Assembly: GCA_949316235.1 (NCBI GenBank)
Contig: OX438748.1
Span: 22,561,575-22,625,574, forward strand
Reading direction: 5' to 3'
Length of the DNA: 64,000 bases
Origin: Oegoconia quadripuncta
Lineage: Eukaryota > Arthropoda > Insecta > Lepidoptera > Autostichidae
This document shows positions 41,928-52,597 of the stretch, one piece after another. The translations under genes and the position numbers were made by a program. How positions within the stretch are numbered: position 1 is the stretch's first letter; each line of letters begins with the position of its first letter. The notes below the pieces were generated by a model, which was not told the origin of the DNA, did not search any database, and saw only the letters and a list, made by a program, of their open reading frames with translations.

Positions 41928-42898
41928 ATTGAATTTGAATTCGCGTAATTCCCATGTACTAGTGACGCCAATCTTGCTTACGAACAACTTTCGCCAAGGA
42001 ACCATAGTCGAATTCGATAAAAAAATTTTACATGTCAAAGTCAAAGTAAAAAAATATTTATTTCGTAGGATAAAGATTATCACTTGAAAACGTCACATTT
42101 TTTATCTTAATATTAAAATTATTGACATTATTGCTCATTCGCAAAGCAGATTCCCCAGAGAAGAACGAGCAAGAAACTCAAGGGTTGCTCTTTTAAATAA
42201 GTTTGGGTTACAATTATATTATATTGTATAATTAGGCTGAATATCGCCGAGCGGTCTATGTCCATGCTTGCTTATCATCCAGATAGTCAGAAATTTTATA
42301 ATAGCCTTTGGTAAATAATGTCTGTTTTATGATGGTTTTGAATTTATTTAAAGGTAAATTTTGAATGTCCACTGGAACCTTATTATAAAAGCGTATACAT
42401 TGCCCCTTAAATGACTTAGTGACTTTGTGTAAACGGTTGGCATGAACAGCAAGTTTATTTTTATATCTGGTATTAACATTATGTATATCACTATTTTTCT
42501 TAAACGATTCTATATTTTTTCTTACATACATTAAGTTTTCGTAAATATATTGCGATGCTAATGTTAATATATTAATTTCTTTAAATTTATTCCTAAGAGA
42601 CACACAGATGTGCATAAATGATACATAAATACAAAGTAAACGATTCTGAAACCACCACATTTTCGATTGGCGACTCCATTCCTGATTAATAACAACTAAC
42701 CAATAGGAACTATAGCCGAGTTGAGCCGAAGATTGTTGGACCTTCATACTGTAGGTGGTTTCAGAATTGTTTACTTTGTATGAGGCGAAAATTTTTTGAT
42801 CGATTTCGACTATGGTTCCTTGGGGGAAAGTTGTCCGTTATCAAGAGTAGCGTCACCAGTTAATAGGAATTATACGAATTCAAATTCATACTGTATAT
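41928..42898 (-). repeat. MITE-J copy split by family G
   Basis: TTTGAATTCGCGTAATTCCC ... CGATAAAAAAATTTTACAT, then family G, then TACAAAGTAAACGATTCTGA to AATTCAAATTCATACTGTAT. A short TACAT repeat borders the insert. Confidence 0.72.
42034..42628 (-). mobile_element. Family G non-LTR 3' end inside MITE-J
   Basis: LRNKFKEINILTLASQYIYE, NVNTRYKNKLAVHANRLHKV, TKSFKGQCIRFYNKVPVDIQ and KGYYKISDYLDDKQAWT. The 3' tail TCAAAGTCAAAGTAAAA is at 42034. Confidence 0.85.
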
Positions 42899-43404
42899 TA
42901 GTTTCGAAATAAAAAGAAAATACTATGCCCCCCCAGAATCAGAATCAATTTATTGTAGAACTGTGGTACATGGGTGATATTAAAATATTGTTGCATTGGT
43001 TCGACAGTCCTTACCTCTAACAGGTGTACAATATTAATTTTCATGCATATAATATAATTTAAATTAAGAACTAAAATTAATTATAATATTATAAAATCTA
43101 ACATTTGCATTGCTATAATTATGTCAATGGTGCTCTTTTAGAATAAAATTCATTAAGACTATAAAATACGTTATTTACCAGCTAAATCTTTAAAGTTTTT
43201 TAAATTGAGGTTCCTTTAAACCTTTAATTTCAAGCGGGATTATACACTCGAATGACTGTCACATATGTACTTTTGTCCATTATCACGCATGCTATTCTGG
43301 GCAAGACCAAACGATCCATATCTCTCAAGTTTCGACTAATTACGACATCAGAGACCTTATTAAATGATGACATATTTTGCCTAACGAATAAACATAACTC
43401 CATT
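42899..43404. other. Intronic sequence, nothing certain
   Basis: AT-rich. The start (CAGAATCAGAATCAATTTATTG) looks like a short retroposon tail, but I cannot place it. Confidence 0.4.
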
Positions 43405-43417
43405 ATAAATATACCCG

Positions 43418-44155
43418 TTTTTTTTTTTTTTTATTGAAGAGGTGGGCAAACGAGCAAGAGGCGCACCTGATGGTAAGTGTCACCGCTGCCCATAACCATC
43501 TACGGAAACGGAAGATCCGCAGTGGCGTTGCCGGCCTTTAAGGAAGGAATATGCTCGCTTCTTGAAGGTTCCCAGATCGTATCGGTTCGGAAAGACATCC
43601 GCCGGGAGCTTATTCCAAAAAGTAACGGTACGTGGAAGGAAATGTCTACTGAGCCGCACCGTGGTGGATTTCCAACTGTCTAGGTGGTGTTGGTGAAATT
43701 TAAGTTTATGCCTAGTAGTGCGATGATGGAACTCAGCAGCAGGAATCAAACCGAACAATTCCTCGGAACACTCGCCATGGTAAATCCGATAGAAAACAGC
43801 AAGAGATGCTACGACCCTTCGTAAGGAAAGCGAATCAAGGCGATTGGTGAGAGCTAGATCATTGATGACGCGAACTGCTCTACGTTGGATGCGATCTAGT
43901 GGAAGAAGCTGGTATTTAGGCGCTCCGGCCCAGATATGAGAACAGTATTCCATGTGAGGCCGAACCTGAGCCTTATAAAGCTGCAAGCAGTGTGCAGAGG
44001 TGAAATACCGTCTCGCTCTACTCAAAACGCCCAGTTTTTTGGAGGCTGTCTTCGCCTTTTCTTCCAAATGACCACAAAACTGGATGCTGTTGGAAATATC
44101 GACGCCGAGGATTCCAATTTTGGAGGAATTAGATAAACGAGTGTTCACAAAGTGT
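43418..44155 (-). pseudogene. 5'-truncated non-LTR ORF2 (222 codons open)
   Basis: Minus frame: [100 protein letters not shown] and [12 protein letters not shown]. This is the RT thumb and C-terminal domain of a jockey/CR1-group element. T-run (A-tail) at 43419-43432. The open frame and clean tail suggest a fairly recent truncated insertion. Confidence 0.86.
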
Positions 44156-44268
44156 TAGGGTCAAAAATCCTTTACTCTTAAGTAATACAAACATAATGTA
44201 TCATTAGTAGCTTCACGACCTACTAAGATAACCGCAAATTTCGCGCAGCCATATCTATAGCATATAAA

Positions 44269-44560
44269 TCAATGAATAAGGGCTGTGTGGTTTCGGCACT
44301 CAAATTGAATAGAACCAACCAGTCTCTTCCCGTGGGTGTCGTAAAAGGCGACTAAGGGACTTTCCACCAAATATATCTATAGTTTTGCACGTTTAAAACG
44401 GCGATGTGCTCACCCCCTGTCACGTGTGCATTTCTGTATATTTCATAAGGTGAACTGTGGATGTTGTTTAAATCATTACACTTGTAATGTTTGGAACACA
44501 CAAACACTATTGTTTGGGATATCTGTGACCACCCCATTTGGGATAATGGTCGTGACGTTA
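44269..44560 (+). repeat. Family M repeat
   Basis: CCAACCAGTCTCTTCCCGTG, GGTGTCGTAAAAGGCGACTA, then TTTGGGATATCTGTGACCAC and GGTCGTGACGTTA; matches at 5390, 25075 and 52925. Confidence 0.6.
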
Positions 44561-44792
44561 TGTATCAATGAATAACAGTAATAAATAATAATAACATTAT
44601 TGTCGTTTCCAATAATCCAAATTCATTCGAACATCACGTGTCTGAAATAAAATCTTTAAAATAGACTTTACAGCGCCTAAGATAAGGTATAAAATGAAAC
44701 AACAAATAACGCGGTCTCTAAATATCAAGCGATCTGTTGTTGCTTCGTTAGACTCTACGCAAGTGATAAGCTATTTGAACGTCTCTCACACA

Positions 44793-44865
44793 GCCCGGCT
44801 AGCTCAGTCGGTAGAGCATGAGACTCTTAATCTCAGGGTCGTGGGTTCGAGCCCCACGTTGGGCG
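44793..44865 (+). tRNA. tRNA-Lys (anticodon CTT)
   Basis: A 73-base sequence folds into a full cloverleaf: acceptor GCCCGGC with GTTGGGC (two G-T pairs), D-loop with box A TAGCTCAGTCGGTAG, anticodon stem TGAGA/TCTCA around loop CTCTTAA with anticodon CTT, and T-arm GTGGG-TTCGAGC-CCCAC. The discriminator is G and CCA is not encoded. A T-rich run from 44868 gives the usual pol III stop. It lies antisense in a SCAPER intron and, unlike the SINE heads nearby, has no SINE body attached, so it looks like a genuine gene. Confidence 0.93.
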
Positions 44866-44867
44866 GA

Positions 44868-44881
44868 ATTTTTTTCTTTTT
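44868..44881 (+). terminator. pol III T-run terminator of tRNA-Lys
   Basis: Two T-runs separated by a C start three bases after the tRNA 3' end, the standard RNA polymerase III stop signal. Confidence 0.75.
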
Positions 44882-45408
44882 TTATTATACATTTTTGTGG
44901 GTAATAATTACATTTTCGATACAAATATATTTATCCAACTATATTTACTTTCTGTAATAAAATTAGAATATAATTTTTTTTCTTGTTCTCTTTTATACTT
45001 TTTTATAAATATGTCATTATTTGAGCTACAGAAATGTAATTACATTATGCATTTGTTGTATTTGATAAATTTTTATTTATGAAAAGAGGGCGATTTTTAT
45101 TTTTTATTATACTCTAAACTTCATTATGCTTTGTTATACTCTCAGACCAAAAGCACTGCCCCAGAGAGGACGGTAATGTTTTTCGAGTCTATGTATGTAG
45201 ATTTCTATGTTACCTCCTGTATCTTTAAACGGCTTGACCAATTTTGAAGTGCAAGGTATCGTTTGAGTTCAGAGTGTTATAGATAGGAAAAATTTTATTC
45301 TAAGAAAAAACAACATGACGACCTAGAAAAAACAAAATGTGCTATCGGATTTTTGGTTTTTAAATACTTAAATAGATATGGTTACACCCAGAGATTTATA
45401 ATATTATA
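44882..45408. other. AT-rich intronic sequence
   Basis: No repeat family or coding signal. Confidence 0.4.
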
Positions 45409-45672
45409 ATAATAATAAATATCCTTAGACATACACACAGCGCCATCTAGTTCCACAGTAAGCAACTATAGGCTTGTGTTGTGGATACCAGATGGTTGAT
45501 ATACTTACATAAATACATTTTTTTTGTAGATAAATACTTATTTTAAATGAAAAACATCCATAACTCGGGTTCACATGTCCGTATTCATCACACAAACATA
45601 TGCCCGTAGCGGGATTCGAACCCGCAACCTTTTGGTATAGCGGTCAGAGTTGCTAACCACTACACCAAACAG
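45409..45672 (-). repeat. SINE-B copy, full length
   Basis: Tail at low coordinates, box B inverse CGGGATTCGAACCCGCAACC and head CACTACACCAAACAGGG. Confidence 0.87.
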
Positions 45673-46022
45673 GGTCGTTAACACATATTACTATGTATGT
45701 ATGAACCGACTCATTGAAACAATCAAAATGGCACCGCTTAATGGTGTTAAAACGGGAGTTTGGCACCAATGGGAACTCAGTCACATACCAACTTCGTTCG
45801 CGAACTGTCGTATCAAATGCTGATTTATATTGTAAAAACATGCATCATTTACCACAAACAAGTTACCATAAAACATGCGAGTATCTTTCAAATATAACAA
45901 AGATAATATATTACTCGTTCAACTCGCATTTTTAATCAATTTTGTAATTTTTCTAGTCTTTCTATAGATTAGCACAGATAAAAAAATGGTAGGTATGTCT
46001 TCTTAGTTCTCAAGGATTCTAA

Positions 46023-46470
46023 GGCCCTATTACAGGATTTTACTCAAGCAGAGATCTCCGCTTGAGGGCAGTTAAAAAGGAATATACGACCTGTTTGGTG
46101 TAGTGGTTAGCAACTCTGACCACTGTACAAAAAGGTTGCGGGTTCGAATCCCGCTAGGGGCATATGTTTGTGTGATGAATACGGACATGTGTACCCGAGT
46201 TATGGATGTTTTCATTTATCATAAGTATTTATTTACAAAAAAAAATGTATTTATGTAGTATATCAACCATCTGGTATCCACAACACAAGCATATAGTTGA
46301 TTACCGTGGAACTAGATGGCGCTGTGTGTAATCTCTAAAGATATTAATTATTATTATATTAATTTCAATTCTTATAAAAAAATATCTTTATGTAACTTGC
46401 ATAGCGGTATCTCTTTCAAGCTATGCTCAAGCTCAGATCTACGCTTGAGCAACATTCTGAAATACGGGCC
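46023..46470. mobile_element. Harbinger-like MITE-V carrying SINE-B
   Basis: Ends GGCCCTATTACAGG and inverse GGCCCGTATTTCAG, TAA on both sides (46020-46022, 46471-46473), arms with CTCAAGC..AGATCT..GCTTGAG steps. SINE-B occupies 46086-46345. Confidence 0.72.
46086..46345 (+). repeat. SINE-B copy inside MITE-V
   Basis: Complete head to AGATGGCGCTGTGTG end. Confidence 0.87.
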
Positions 46471-46594
46471 TAAGAGCTGGCGCTATTTTATCTACTAAGA
46501 ACTGTAGCATATCTGTAGCCTTTACTGACTACAACATAATAATAACGATTGTCTTTGGTTAAAATGATTAATGACTCTTTGATTATTTTTTTTT

Positions 46595-46843
46595 TGACAT
46601 AATTACAGACAGCGCCATCTAGTTCCACACTAACCAACTAGGCTTATGTTGTGGATACCAGATGGTTGATAAACTACACAAATACATTTTTTTTGTAAAT
46701 AAATACATAAACAAATGAAAAACATCCATAACTCGGGAACACATGGTCTGTATTCATCATACAAACATAATGTCCCTAGCGGGATTCGAACCCGCGACCT
46801 TTCGGTATAGCAGCAGAGTTTCTAACCACTACACCAAACAGGT
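46595..46843 (-). repeat. SINE-B copy, full length
   Basis: GCGCCATCTAGTTCCACACT end, box B inverse and ACCAAACAGGTC head. Confidence 0.86.
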
Positions 46844-46951
46844 CATCAGTTGTTTGTTGTTTGACATAATAACTTAAGTCTTAGTATTAATTGCTTCCGT
46901 GAATAGAGAATGCAAAGGAACAGCATGTATAGATGCCTCAGTAAAACCTAC

Positions 46952-47122
46952 CTTCTCCCTGGCCGCGTCGTCCCTCTCCTGCTTCTTCAGCTCCTTAAGT
47001 TCCTCGACCCTGGCGTCCCTCTCCTTCCTCCTCTCCAGCAAGGTCTCCACGTGGAGTCGCCGGGCCGCCTCCAGCGCCTGTCGCCTCGCACCCACAGCAG
47101 CTTCACGGGCTGCCTTCTGCTC
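46952..47122 (-). CDS. SCAPER: SCAPER exon: coiled coil with RVEELKELKKQE
   Basis: This 171-bp exon (57 codons, phase 0-0) lies between ATTATACAG and GTAGGT. It encodes EQKAARE...RRQALEAARRLHVETLLE then RRKERDARVEELKELKKQER and ends DDAAREK. It matches the human EEKQARDEAVQERKRALEAE / ARVEELLMKRKEQEARIEQQ stretch. The GC content is clearly higher than in the flanking introns, as in the other coiled-coil exons. Confidence 0.88.
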
Positions 47123-47340
47123 CTGTATAATATCATGATTTTTAGTTGAAAAACTTCGAATAGTTCACTTCACTTTTTTAACATAATGGCAACTACTACT
47201 TTGTAGTAATTCTGCCAAATACTGGTGTTTGAAGAGGCTAGCGTATGTTTAGCCAAAGGACGGTATTCGCTGACACACTGCGTATCTACAACAAACAGAA
47301 CAACACAAGGACGATCACAATTTGTTAGTTGTTATAGTTT

Positions 47341-47700
47341 TATATTGTTAATTGTAATAAATTTAGATAAAATAGGAATAATAGGGGAGTTTATAACGAA
47401 TATGTAAGGAGAGATTTAAATATAATAGGACGAGGGAAATCGGCAGGGGGAAGTACGTCATACAAGGAGAATTTATTTTTGGGGAGATGTGAAGAATATA
47501 TGGTCTAGAGTGCATTCATCTAGTCCACATTCACAGATGGAATTATCCCTAATCCTAAGTTTATGGAGATGAACCGGTGTACAGACATGGCCAAGTCGTA
47601 GACGGTAGATTGTAGAACATTTCGTTTTATCTATCGTGTGGAATTTGAAAAACCATGGTTTTATGGGGATAGATGGTTGAATTTCTCATTGGTTGGTCCT
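47341..47700 (-). pseudogene. Non-LTR ORF2 C-terminal Cys/His finger
   Basis: Minus strand: IPIKPWFFKFHTIDKTKCST, IYRLRLGHVCTPVHLHKLRI, RDNSICECGLDECTLDHIFF. The RLRLGH...C.CG....T.DH..F pattern is the finger after the RNase H domain of I/Jockey-group ORF2. Followed by stops. Confidence 0.75.
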
Positions 47701-47854
47701 GTCAGCCTAAGTCACTTTGATTGGATGTGTAGGATTTTGGCCTAGGCCAATTTAAAAACCCCGCCAAACCGCCATTGCACCGACGTCCACAGTGAAGTTA
47801 GGCAGGGTCTTGTTGTTGACTTCACATCGTTCGACGGTCTGTCACCGGATCGGT

Positions 47855-47885
47855 GTCGTCGGTGTCGTCGGTGTCGTCGTCTGTC
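47855..47885. repeat. GTCGGTGTC short tandem repeat
   Basis: Three to four 9-base units, GC-rich. Confidence 0.75.
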
Positions 47886-48016
47886 TGTCTTTACCTCTCG
47901 AAGTCCTCGTACATGGCGGTAGCATCTTAAGCTTGTGCACCTAATCAAACTGGCGGGTGAGTGGTAGAATAAGTAAAGACCCAATATATTTGTTTCTTAT
48001 AAAACACTACACTCAC

Positions 48017-48175
48017 CAGTCTGTTGAGTCTATCCCTCCTCATCTGCCGCAGTCTGGTGGTATGCGAGCGGCACTGGTCGAGGAACTCGTGACGTCTATT
48101 CTCTGCCTCCAGCTGCTTTATGAACGCAATTTCTCTTAGTTTCTCCTCTTCGTCGTGGGCCTTGCGGACTATGTC
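48017..48175 (-). CDS. SCAPER: SCAPER exon: conserved IAFIKQLEAENRRHEF segment
   Basis: This 159-bp exon (53 codons, phase 0-0) follows CTCTTCCAG and precedes GTGAGT. It encodes DIVRKAHDEEEKLREIAFIK then QLEAENRRHEF, almost the same pattern as human AIVKKAQEEEAKVNEIAFIN / TLEAQNKRHD. This is one of the best-conserved blocks in the family and strongly fixes the gene identity. The rest (DQCRSHTTRLRQMRRDRLNR) stays helical and basic. Confidence 0.9.
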
Positions 48176-48350
48176 CTGGAAGAGAATTAATAATCGATTA
48201 AAATTAGTATTATTATTCTTTACTAGCTGTTACCTGTCCGCGTAGAATTCGTGCTACTACCAAATGCGTCACTCTATGACTCAAAAGCAATCCCACTAAC
48301 TAACCTAACCTACAGGAACCAGTCACTTATGTTAATCCAGGTCCTAACTA

Positions 48351-48789
48351 GAAAAAGATTCGGAAAAGCAACGTCAAGTATTTGCTGGTTCTGCAATGAA
48401 GAAGACACGCCTGAACAATTCCAAACCCAATTCCAGGCAGACAGGCAGGCGTTTACCTCAAAGACGGGCATAATGCTTTCAAAAGGCAACATGATCGAGG
48501 TGATGCTGAGAAGCGAAGAACTATGGCAACACGTCAATACGCTCATCACATCGATTATGAAATGCAAAGAGGAACGAGAGCGATTAGAGGAACAGAGGGA
48601 ACGGGAAATGCTGGCTCCGCCAGTATAACCACTGATAATCTGCCCGAAGCATTAATTAAGAGTCCCGGGCAATTATCTATGGTGGGAGTTTCGAGAAGGG
48701 AGGGGGTTTTAGTCCGTAGGCTACTGAGATCTCGGTAGAGTCGGGAATGCCGTTGCGCACGCCCCTTCCACGTAAAAAAAAAAAAAACC
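48351..48789 (+). mobile_element. R1/I-group ORF2 C-terminus with A-tail, in Helitron
   Basis: ICWFCNEEDTPEQFQTQFQA and MIEVMLRSEELWQHVNTLIT then KEERERLEEQREREM. The His and last Cys of the usual CxxC...H...C finger are replaced by Gln. A-tail at 48773-48787. Target duplication TCCTAACTA at 48342-48350 and 48790-48798. Confidence 0.8.
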
Positions 48790-48796
48790 TCCTAAC

Positions 48797-49361
48797 TAGG
48801 GCTTGGTATTCGAATATTCGAATATTCGTATTATTCGATATTCGAATTTTTCGAACTTTTCGAATATTAAACTAAAGTTTAATATTAAATTCTCGCTACT
48901 GGCAACACCATCAATTAGACTGTCATTCGTTCACTAACGGTCAAGCTGGGCGTTTTGGCCGCCAAAATCTATCGTATTCTGCCACTACATTAATTTTATT
49001 TGTTAATAAGAGAATTTCAATGTTCTCAGTTATACTTAGATAAAAGTTGATTTAATTTGTTATTAGTATTAATGTTAAGGAGAACAAACTTACATTATAC
49101 TATTTGTTACTAAAATATTATGTGTTTTCCTGGTCAAAAATAATCTGATTATTTATTAAAGCTAATAATCATTTTAGAAAATCCCTAGTTTTTTCTTTAC
49201 AAATCAGTCGATGTTACTTTGATGTCTGTGAACTTTACAAAATCTACGAATTGTGTGCTATATTTACTTATTTTGTTTTTTTTTTAGATAGAAAATATTC
49301 GAAAACTTCGTCATATTCGAATAATTCGAATAGTAAAATTGGGCGAATATTACAAGCCCTT
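48797..49361. mobile_element. hAT-type non-autonomous element with TTCGAA-rich ends
   Basis: 565 bp, ends TAGGGCTTGGTATTCGAATA and inverse AAGGGCTTGTAATATTCG. An 8-base target duplication CTCCTAAC lies at 48789-48796 and 49362-49369, as in hAT elements. Overlapping ATTCGAATA words cluster in both arms. Confidence 0.82.
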
Positions 49362-49509
49362 CTCCTAACATGTCTATCAACTAAATTTCATCCAAATCTG
49401 TCAAGCCGTTTCGCCGTGATTGAACAACAAACAAACATCCAAACTTTCGCATTTATAATATTAGTTAGATTTATTATTATTTATTATTTTTTTTATGACA
49501 AGATTATTA

Positions 49510-49760
49510 TTGGTGTAGTATACGACGACCGATTGGTGTAGTGGATAGTGACCCTATCAGCGAAACCAACGGTTGCGGGTTCGAATCCCGCGAGGGGTAA
49601 ATGTTTGTGTGATGAATACGAACATTTATTCCCGAGTCTTGGATGTTTATATAAATATTTATGTATGTTTATCCGTTTATCTTGTATCCATAGCACAAGC
49701 TTTGCTTAGTTTGGGACTAGATGATTGGTGTAAGTGTCCGAAATATTTATTTATTTATTA
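49510..49760 (+). repeat. SINE-C copy, full length
   Basis: CCGATTGGTGTAGTGGATAG head, box B GGGTTCGAATCCCGCGAGGG, body, ATTT/ATT-rich tail. Confidence 0.87.
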
Positions 49761-49900
49761 TTATTATTATTTATTATTATGACAAGTGCGAATGTTTAAA
49801 ACACACATTACCTATACAGCTTAAATAGTTAATAGTCCTGATTTAGTAAGGCAAACCGGGCTTTTGGTATTATACGAAGGTACCGCCACTACTTCATTAC

Positions 49901-49990
49901 CTTCAAATGCTGGTCCCGATTTTCGGCAGCTTTCTGCAACCGCCTTTCCATTCGCAGCCGCTTCTCTTCGATTAGCTGGTTCTTGGCGAC
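49901..49990 (-). CDS. SCAPER: SCAPER exon: coiled coil
   Basis: This 90-bp exon (30 codons, phase 0-0) lies between TTTCCCAAG and GTAATG. It encodes VAKNQLIEEKRLRMERRLQK then AAENRDQHLK, aligning to the human KEELLDQRRRMMEEKLLHAE part of the coiled coil. Confidence 0.84.
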
Positions 49991-50019
49991 CTTGGGAAAT
50001 GCATAGAGTATTAATGATT

Positions 50020-50168
50020 AGTCTCCCATGGCTCCGCCTGCATCGAATCCATTCATCGTTCGGTGGAACATGTCATCAAAATCGGTTCAGCAAAAAATTT
50101 TGCCTATATGTTAATCCAGGTCCTAATCTGTGTACGAATCAAATTTCATCCAAATCCATCCAGCCGTT
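50020..50168 (-). mobile_element. Helitron fragment
   Basis: TGTTAATCCAGGTCCTAATC and AAATTTCATCCAAATCCATC match the Helitron at 48222-49469. Confidence 0.6.
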
Positions 50169-50255
50169 TATAGGTGAATATTATAAAATATCAGACTACT
50201 TAGTTCATGAACATCCCTGCATAACCAGGTCGTTCGCATGCCAGGCTATTTCCAA
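50169..50255 (+). mobile_element. Family G fragment
   Basis: AATATTATAAAATATCAGAC and ATAACCAGGTCGTTCGCATG as in 15300-15400. Confidence 0.6.
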
Positions 50256-50278
50256 TTTGTCTACGCTGGAGTTACTGT

Positions 50279-50452
50279 GGTATGTCGAATTACACTACCC
50301 CGAAAAACGTTTGACCGAAGAACGTTTGATCGAATTCCGAGTACATTGCGGAGTTTGTTCATCATTAACATTTTTAATTAAAACCAACTCCGGAATTCGA
50401 TCAACCGTTCTTCGCTCAAACGTGTTTAGGGGTAGTGTAATTCGGTAATACC
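50279..50452. mobile_element. MITE-N
   Basis: CGAATTACACTACCCCGAAA...GAAGAACGTTTGATCGAATT and its inverse, about 52-bp arms around a 70-bp centre. Confidence 0.75.
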
Positions 50453-50755
50453 CGTCAGTGTGCTCAGGATGGTGTTGGACTTCAAAATCGACGCGTTACG
50501 TTTTCTGATGATGGCGTGGAAACCGTCTATATGCGCATCGGCAAACATTCCTGATGCGCTACAGAAACGCGGCAGCCCCATCTTTGGCTCCCCATAAATA
50601 TAGCTCCAATACTTTAGGCATCTCAGAATACAATGCCTCAATGGCTTCTCACAAAATACAAGTAACTCGTTAGTCTGTGGAGTAGTTGAAATGTCCAACA
50701 CTTGTTGATGGAATGTGCTAGAAACCGACATTAAAGAGATACACTGATGAGACAA
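50440..50755 (-). pseudogene. Non-LTR ORF2 C-terminal fragment
   Basis: RHCILRCLKYWSYIYGEPKM, GLPRFCSASGMFADAHIDGF and HAIIRKRNASILKSNTILST resemble the YG...G..RF.....MF......F...IRK end of insect LINE ORFs. Confidence 0.65.
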
Positions 50756-50802
50756 TTAAAGCTGAGTCAATACTCAATCAATTTATTATATTATTATATA
50801 AA

Positions 50803-51605
50803 ATCAAAAAAATCAAAATCAAAAATATTTTATTCCATGTAGGATACAAAAATATCACTTATTGAAAGTCAACATGCTATTTTTCTTTTTTTAACTACAT
50901 CGCTTCACAAGGTGTTATGGTTAGGGAGAAGAAGCGACAAGAAACTCCGCAACAACACATCTTTTCAACTAGTCTCCATCCTTACAACAATACTACATCT
51001 TATATTACATATTACAAAACAATAGCAATTAACATAACAACCAGCTAACACCAGACCTCCTTATCGCCTAAATAATCATCTATCCTGTAATAACCCTTCT
51101 TACACAGAGTTTCTTTAATGTGGCGTTTAAATTTCTGCTCTGTTAAACTCAATACATGTTCTGGTATTTTATTGTAAAAGCGTATGCTGTGTCCCACAAA
51201 GGATGTGCTAACCTTGCTAAGTCTAAATTGTGGAATTTCAATTTTATTTTTGTTTCTAGTATTCAAATTATGATTATCAGAATGTTTGCGAAATAGGCAT
51301 ATATTTTTGCGTACATACATTATACTGTCATATATATACTGGGATGCAACAGTTAAAATACTTATTTCTTTAAACAGATCTCTTAGAGAATCACGGCAGC
51401 GTAATTTATATATTGCTCTGATTGCGCTAATATGTTTGTATCTTCTCATCAGTGAATCTCGGTCAGGGTACGCTGGGACTGTCATGTCTAGAAGGACATA
51501 AAAAAAGTAACTCGTTAATAATTTTTCACTAATTATCAATTTATTCTTTAATAATAATAATTGGTTCAATAACTTAATTAGGTATATTTTATTAATTGAA
51601 TCCAA
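50803..51605 (-). mobile_element. Family P non-LTR 3' end (186 codons open)
   Basis: LRDLFKEISILTVASQYIYD, HNLNTRNKNKIEIPQFRLSK, VGHSIRFYNKIPEHVLSLTE and KGYYRIDDYLGDKEVWC, then a 3' UTR ending AAAATATTTTTGATTTTGAT (inverse) at 50803. Related to family G but distinct. Confidence 0.84.
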
Positions 51606-52330
51606 TATGTTACGGGAATAATCTTACACAATATTCATTTACCAATAACGTTATGCGGCGGTTAGGGGTTGTCTTTGGGCGTTAGCACCCGTTTAGCCGC
51701 CAGCAGGTGAAGGAAAATACCAATTGAGTTGGATATAGTGGGTTTATTGTACCAACAGCTCACTCCCCTGCACCCCTCGGCAAATCTCCCGTACGGTCAC
51801 TGGCCTGAAGGTCTTGGAGCTGCAGTGCACGAAGCCCTCGAGTCCTCTCGTAGACGACGACGACGACGTAGATAGAAAGCTGGATGAGCGGTTTTCGGGG
51901 GAGGGTAGATCTACCCCGAAGGTCTCCCAGGTGCAGACCTGGATGTCGACGCCGACAGGTAGTCACTTAGGACCTTGATCCCTAGAGGGATCTTCCGTAG
52001 TTTGGTTAAAATTTGGTTAACATTTGGTTCTTCCGGTAACAAGGTCGCGGTCAAAAAGAGGACGATTCAGGTTCCCCCACTCTAATTAAAATCGTATTAG
52101 CGACGTCATCGCAACCGGACAGATTAGCGTACCGTAATACTGTGGTGAGACCCTTTTTAAATAAAATAATGATTTGAGGGTTCCGTAGGAAATTTTTATT
52201 ATAAAGATGAAGTAGTGTGTGAATAATATGTAGATTAAAGGTAAAAGCGTAACGGCGTTAGACGCAACGTTACGGTTAGTTTTATAACACCAAACACATT
52301 TCAACATTCCATGTGTCCCACGACCAAGCC
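51606..52330. other. Intronic sequence, uncertain LINE remnants
   Basis: 51740-51970 is GC-rich with an imperfect ACGACGACGACG run and could be an old transposon piece. No motif is clear enough to name. Confidence 0.4.
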
Positions 52331-52536
52331 TCAGGTTTCAGCAGAATACCAGTGTTTCGCCCGCCTCGGGCAAATCCATACACTGAGCTGTAGCCTTTTT
52401 GTATACTGCGGCACACACATAATATTTGTTGTTTCTGTACTTGTGTTTTATTGTTTTAGTTGTATTTTTCATATGTAAAATTTGCTATGTGTGTATACAT
52501 GGATGCAAATAAATGCTTATATATCTATCTATCTAA
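52331..52536 (+). repeat. Family I retroposon with TCTA tail
   Basis: ACCAGTGTTTCGCCCG, ATACACTGAGCTGTAGCC, and tail TATATCTATCTATCTAAT. Confidence 0.7.
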
Positions 52537-52597
52537 TAATTATCCGCATCAACGCCATTTAGCGACATTAACTTGAAATAAAGACTATTTGCGGTAC

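Larger units (their letters stand above)
48222..49469 (-). mobile_element. Helitron carrying nested R1-like and hAT insertions
   Basis: Minus orientation: 5' end TCTAACTAATATTATAAATG at 49469 and 3' end ...GGTAACAGCTAGT at 48222. Helitron sequence is 48222-48350 and 49370-49469; everything between is insertion. Confidence 0.75.

Noticed and set aside
47742..47984. 80-codon Arg/His-rich minus ORF
   Set aside because: Reads through a GTC-type short tandem repeat; no motif.
48251..48350. First 33 codons of the ORF starting at 48251 as part of the R1-like protein
   Set aside because: These bases are Helitron sequence; the R1-like part starts only after the TCCTAACTA duplication.
50280..50448. 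Apparent protein EKRLTEERLIEFRVHCGVCS
   Set aside because: Frame through an inverted-repeat element (MITE-N); translation is incidental.
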